From NCBI GenBank assembly GCA_009922885.1, contig RFUP01000172.1:1-5610 (forward strand): 5,610 nucleotides of DNA. The letters are read 5' to 3'. This stretch comes from Paracoccaceae bacterium (GTDB lineage Bacteria > Pseudomonadota > Alphaproteobacteria > Rhodobacterales > Rhodobacteraceae). The notes under the pieces are model-generated. The model made no database searches. It worked only from the letters and a program-made list of their open reading frames with translations, and was not told the DNA's origin. Position numbers and translations under genes: made by a program. This document shows, in pieces, positions 5,142-5,610 of this stretch. Every line of letters starts with the position of its first letter. Position 1 is the stretch's first letter.

Positions 5142-5610
5142 CCGCCATCACCCTCCTCGACGGCTCCGTGGGCCAAGAAATCGTCACCCGCTACGGCAAA
5201 CCGCCAACCAATCTCTGGTCCACGTCGGTGATGATGGAAGCGCCCGAAGTGGTGCGCACGGTGCATCTCGATCACTTCAAGGCAGGTGCCACCATCGCCA
5301 CCGCCAACACCTATGCGCTGCACCGCGACAGGCTGGTGCGGAACGGGCTTGAAGACCGCTTCGAGAGCCTGATCGCGACCGCGCTTGACGAGGCCGATGC
5401 CGCGCGCAAAGCGCATGGGGCGGGCCGTGTAGCGGGCTCTCTGGGCCCTCTTGGCGCCTCCTATCGCCCCGATCTTGCCACCGATCCGGCCGAGGCCGCA
5501 CCGCTTTTTGCCGAAGTGATCGCGCAAATGAGGGGTAAGGTCGATCTTCTTCTGATCGAAACCGTCGCGGGCCTTGCCCAAGCCGAAGGCGCGCTGATCG
5601 CCGCCCTCGC
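5138..5610 (+). CDS. Homocysteine S-methyltransferase family protein, N-terminal part (3' end off the window)
   Basis: The first 157 codons are visible and the frame is still open at the right edge. Family features of the (beta/alpha)8 barrel are present: LLDGSVGQEI (6-15), ATANTYALH (54-62), GSLGPLGASY (100-109) and DLLLIETVAG (136-145, with D136 and the strand-end E141). The family moves a methyl group from donors such as glycine betaine, S-methylmethionine or methyl-tetrahydrofolate to homocysteine, giving methionine, with a zinc ion held by three Cys. Those Cys lie beyond the window and cannot be checked. The ATG overlaps the dehydrogenase stop by 4 nt and has an AAGGA site (5126-5130) at 7-nt spacing, so translational coupling is likely. 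Beside a dimethylglycine dehydrogenase-like gene, a betaine-homocysteine methyltransferase role (alphaproteobacterial Bmt type) is the best inference, but donor choice is unproven. Confidence 0.85.
   Translation, partial: MTAITLLDGSVGQEIVTRYGKPPTNLWSTSVMMEAPEVVRTVHLDHFKAGATIATANTYALHRDRLVRNGLEDRFESLIATALDEADAARKAHGAGRVAGSLGPLGASYRPDLATDPAEAAPLFAEVIAQMRGKVDLLLIETVAGLAQAEGALIAAL

Overview
The window looks like chromosomal DNA of a GC-rich alphaproteobacterium, most likely Rhodobacterales (Roseobacter/Rhodobacter group). This rests on the strong G/C bias at third codon positions, the gene families present (an SdhAF4/DUF1674 protein beside rsmB, a DCC-family DUF393 protein, and a dimethylglycine/sarcosine dehydrogenase-like FAD-GcvT fusion next to a homocysteine methyltransferase), and a terminator-like element of a type I recall from that order. 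The assignment is by eye; no search was run.

Left part (1-1353) holds housekeeping genes. The N-terminal 214 codons of an RsmB-type 16S rRNA cytosine-C5 methyltransferase run leftward off the window (642 to 1). A small SdhAF4/DUF1674 protein (699-902) is divergent from it across 56 bp. Convergent with that gene is a DCC-family thiol-disulfide oxidoreductase-like protein on the minus strand (937-1353). A double-hairpin, terminator-like element separates the two convergent stops (903-937).

The right part (1403-5610) is one tightly packed plus-strand operon. It contains an XRE-cupin regulator (1493-2056), a LysE/RhtB-type exporter (2067-2687), an 813-residue dimethylglycine/sarcosine dehydrogenase-like protein (2700-5141), and a homocysteine S-methyltransferase family protein that is cut by the right edge (5138 onward). 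The gaps are 10 bp, 12 bp and a 4-bp ATGA overlap.

The inferred role is catabolism of a methylated amine such as glycine betaine, dimethylglycine or sarcosine. The methyltransferase would move one methyl group to homocysteine. The FAD-GcvT enzyme would oxidise the next methyl and pass it to tetrahydrofolate. The exporter would remove a small amino-acid-like product or excess substrate, and the XRE-cupin protein would sense a pathway metabolite. Just upstream of the regulator, in an A/T-rich island, lie two 27-bp inverted repeats built to the same plan (CGTGAAA-N10-ATTTTTCA) and set exactly 40 bp apart. They are a strong candidate operator for the regulator and the least explained signal in the window. 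I found no mobile element, CRISPR array, tRNA or rRNA.
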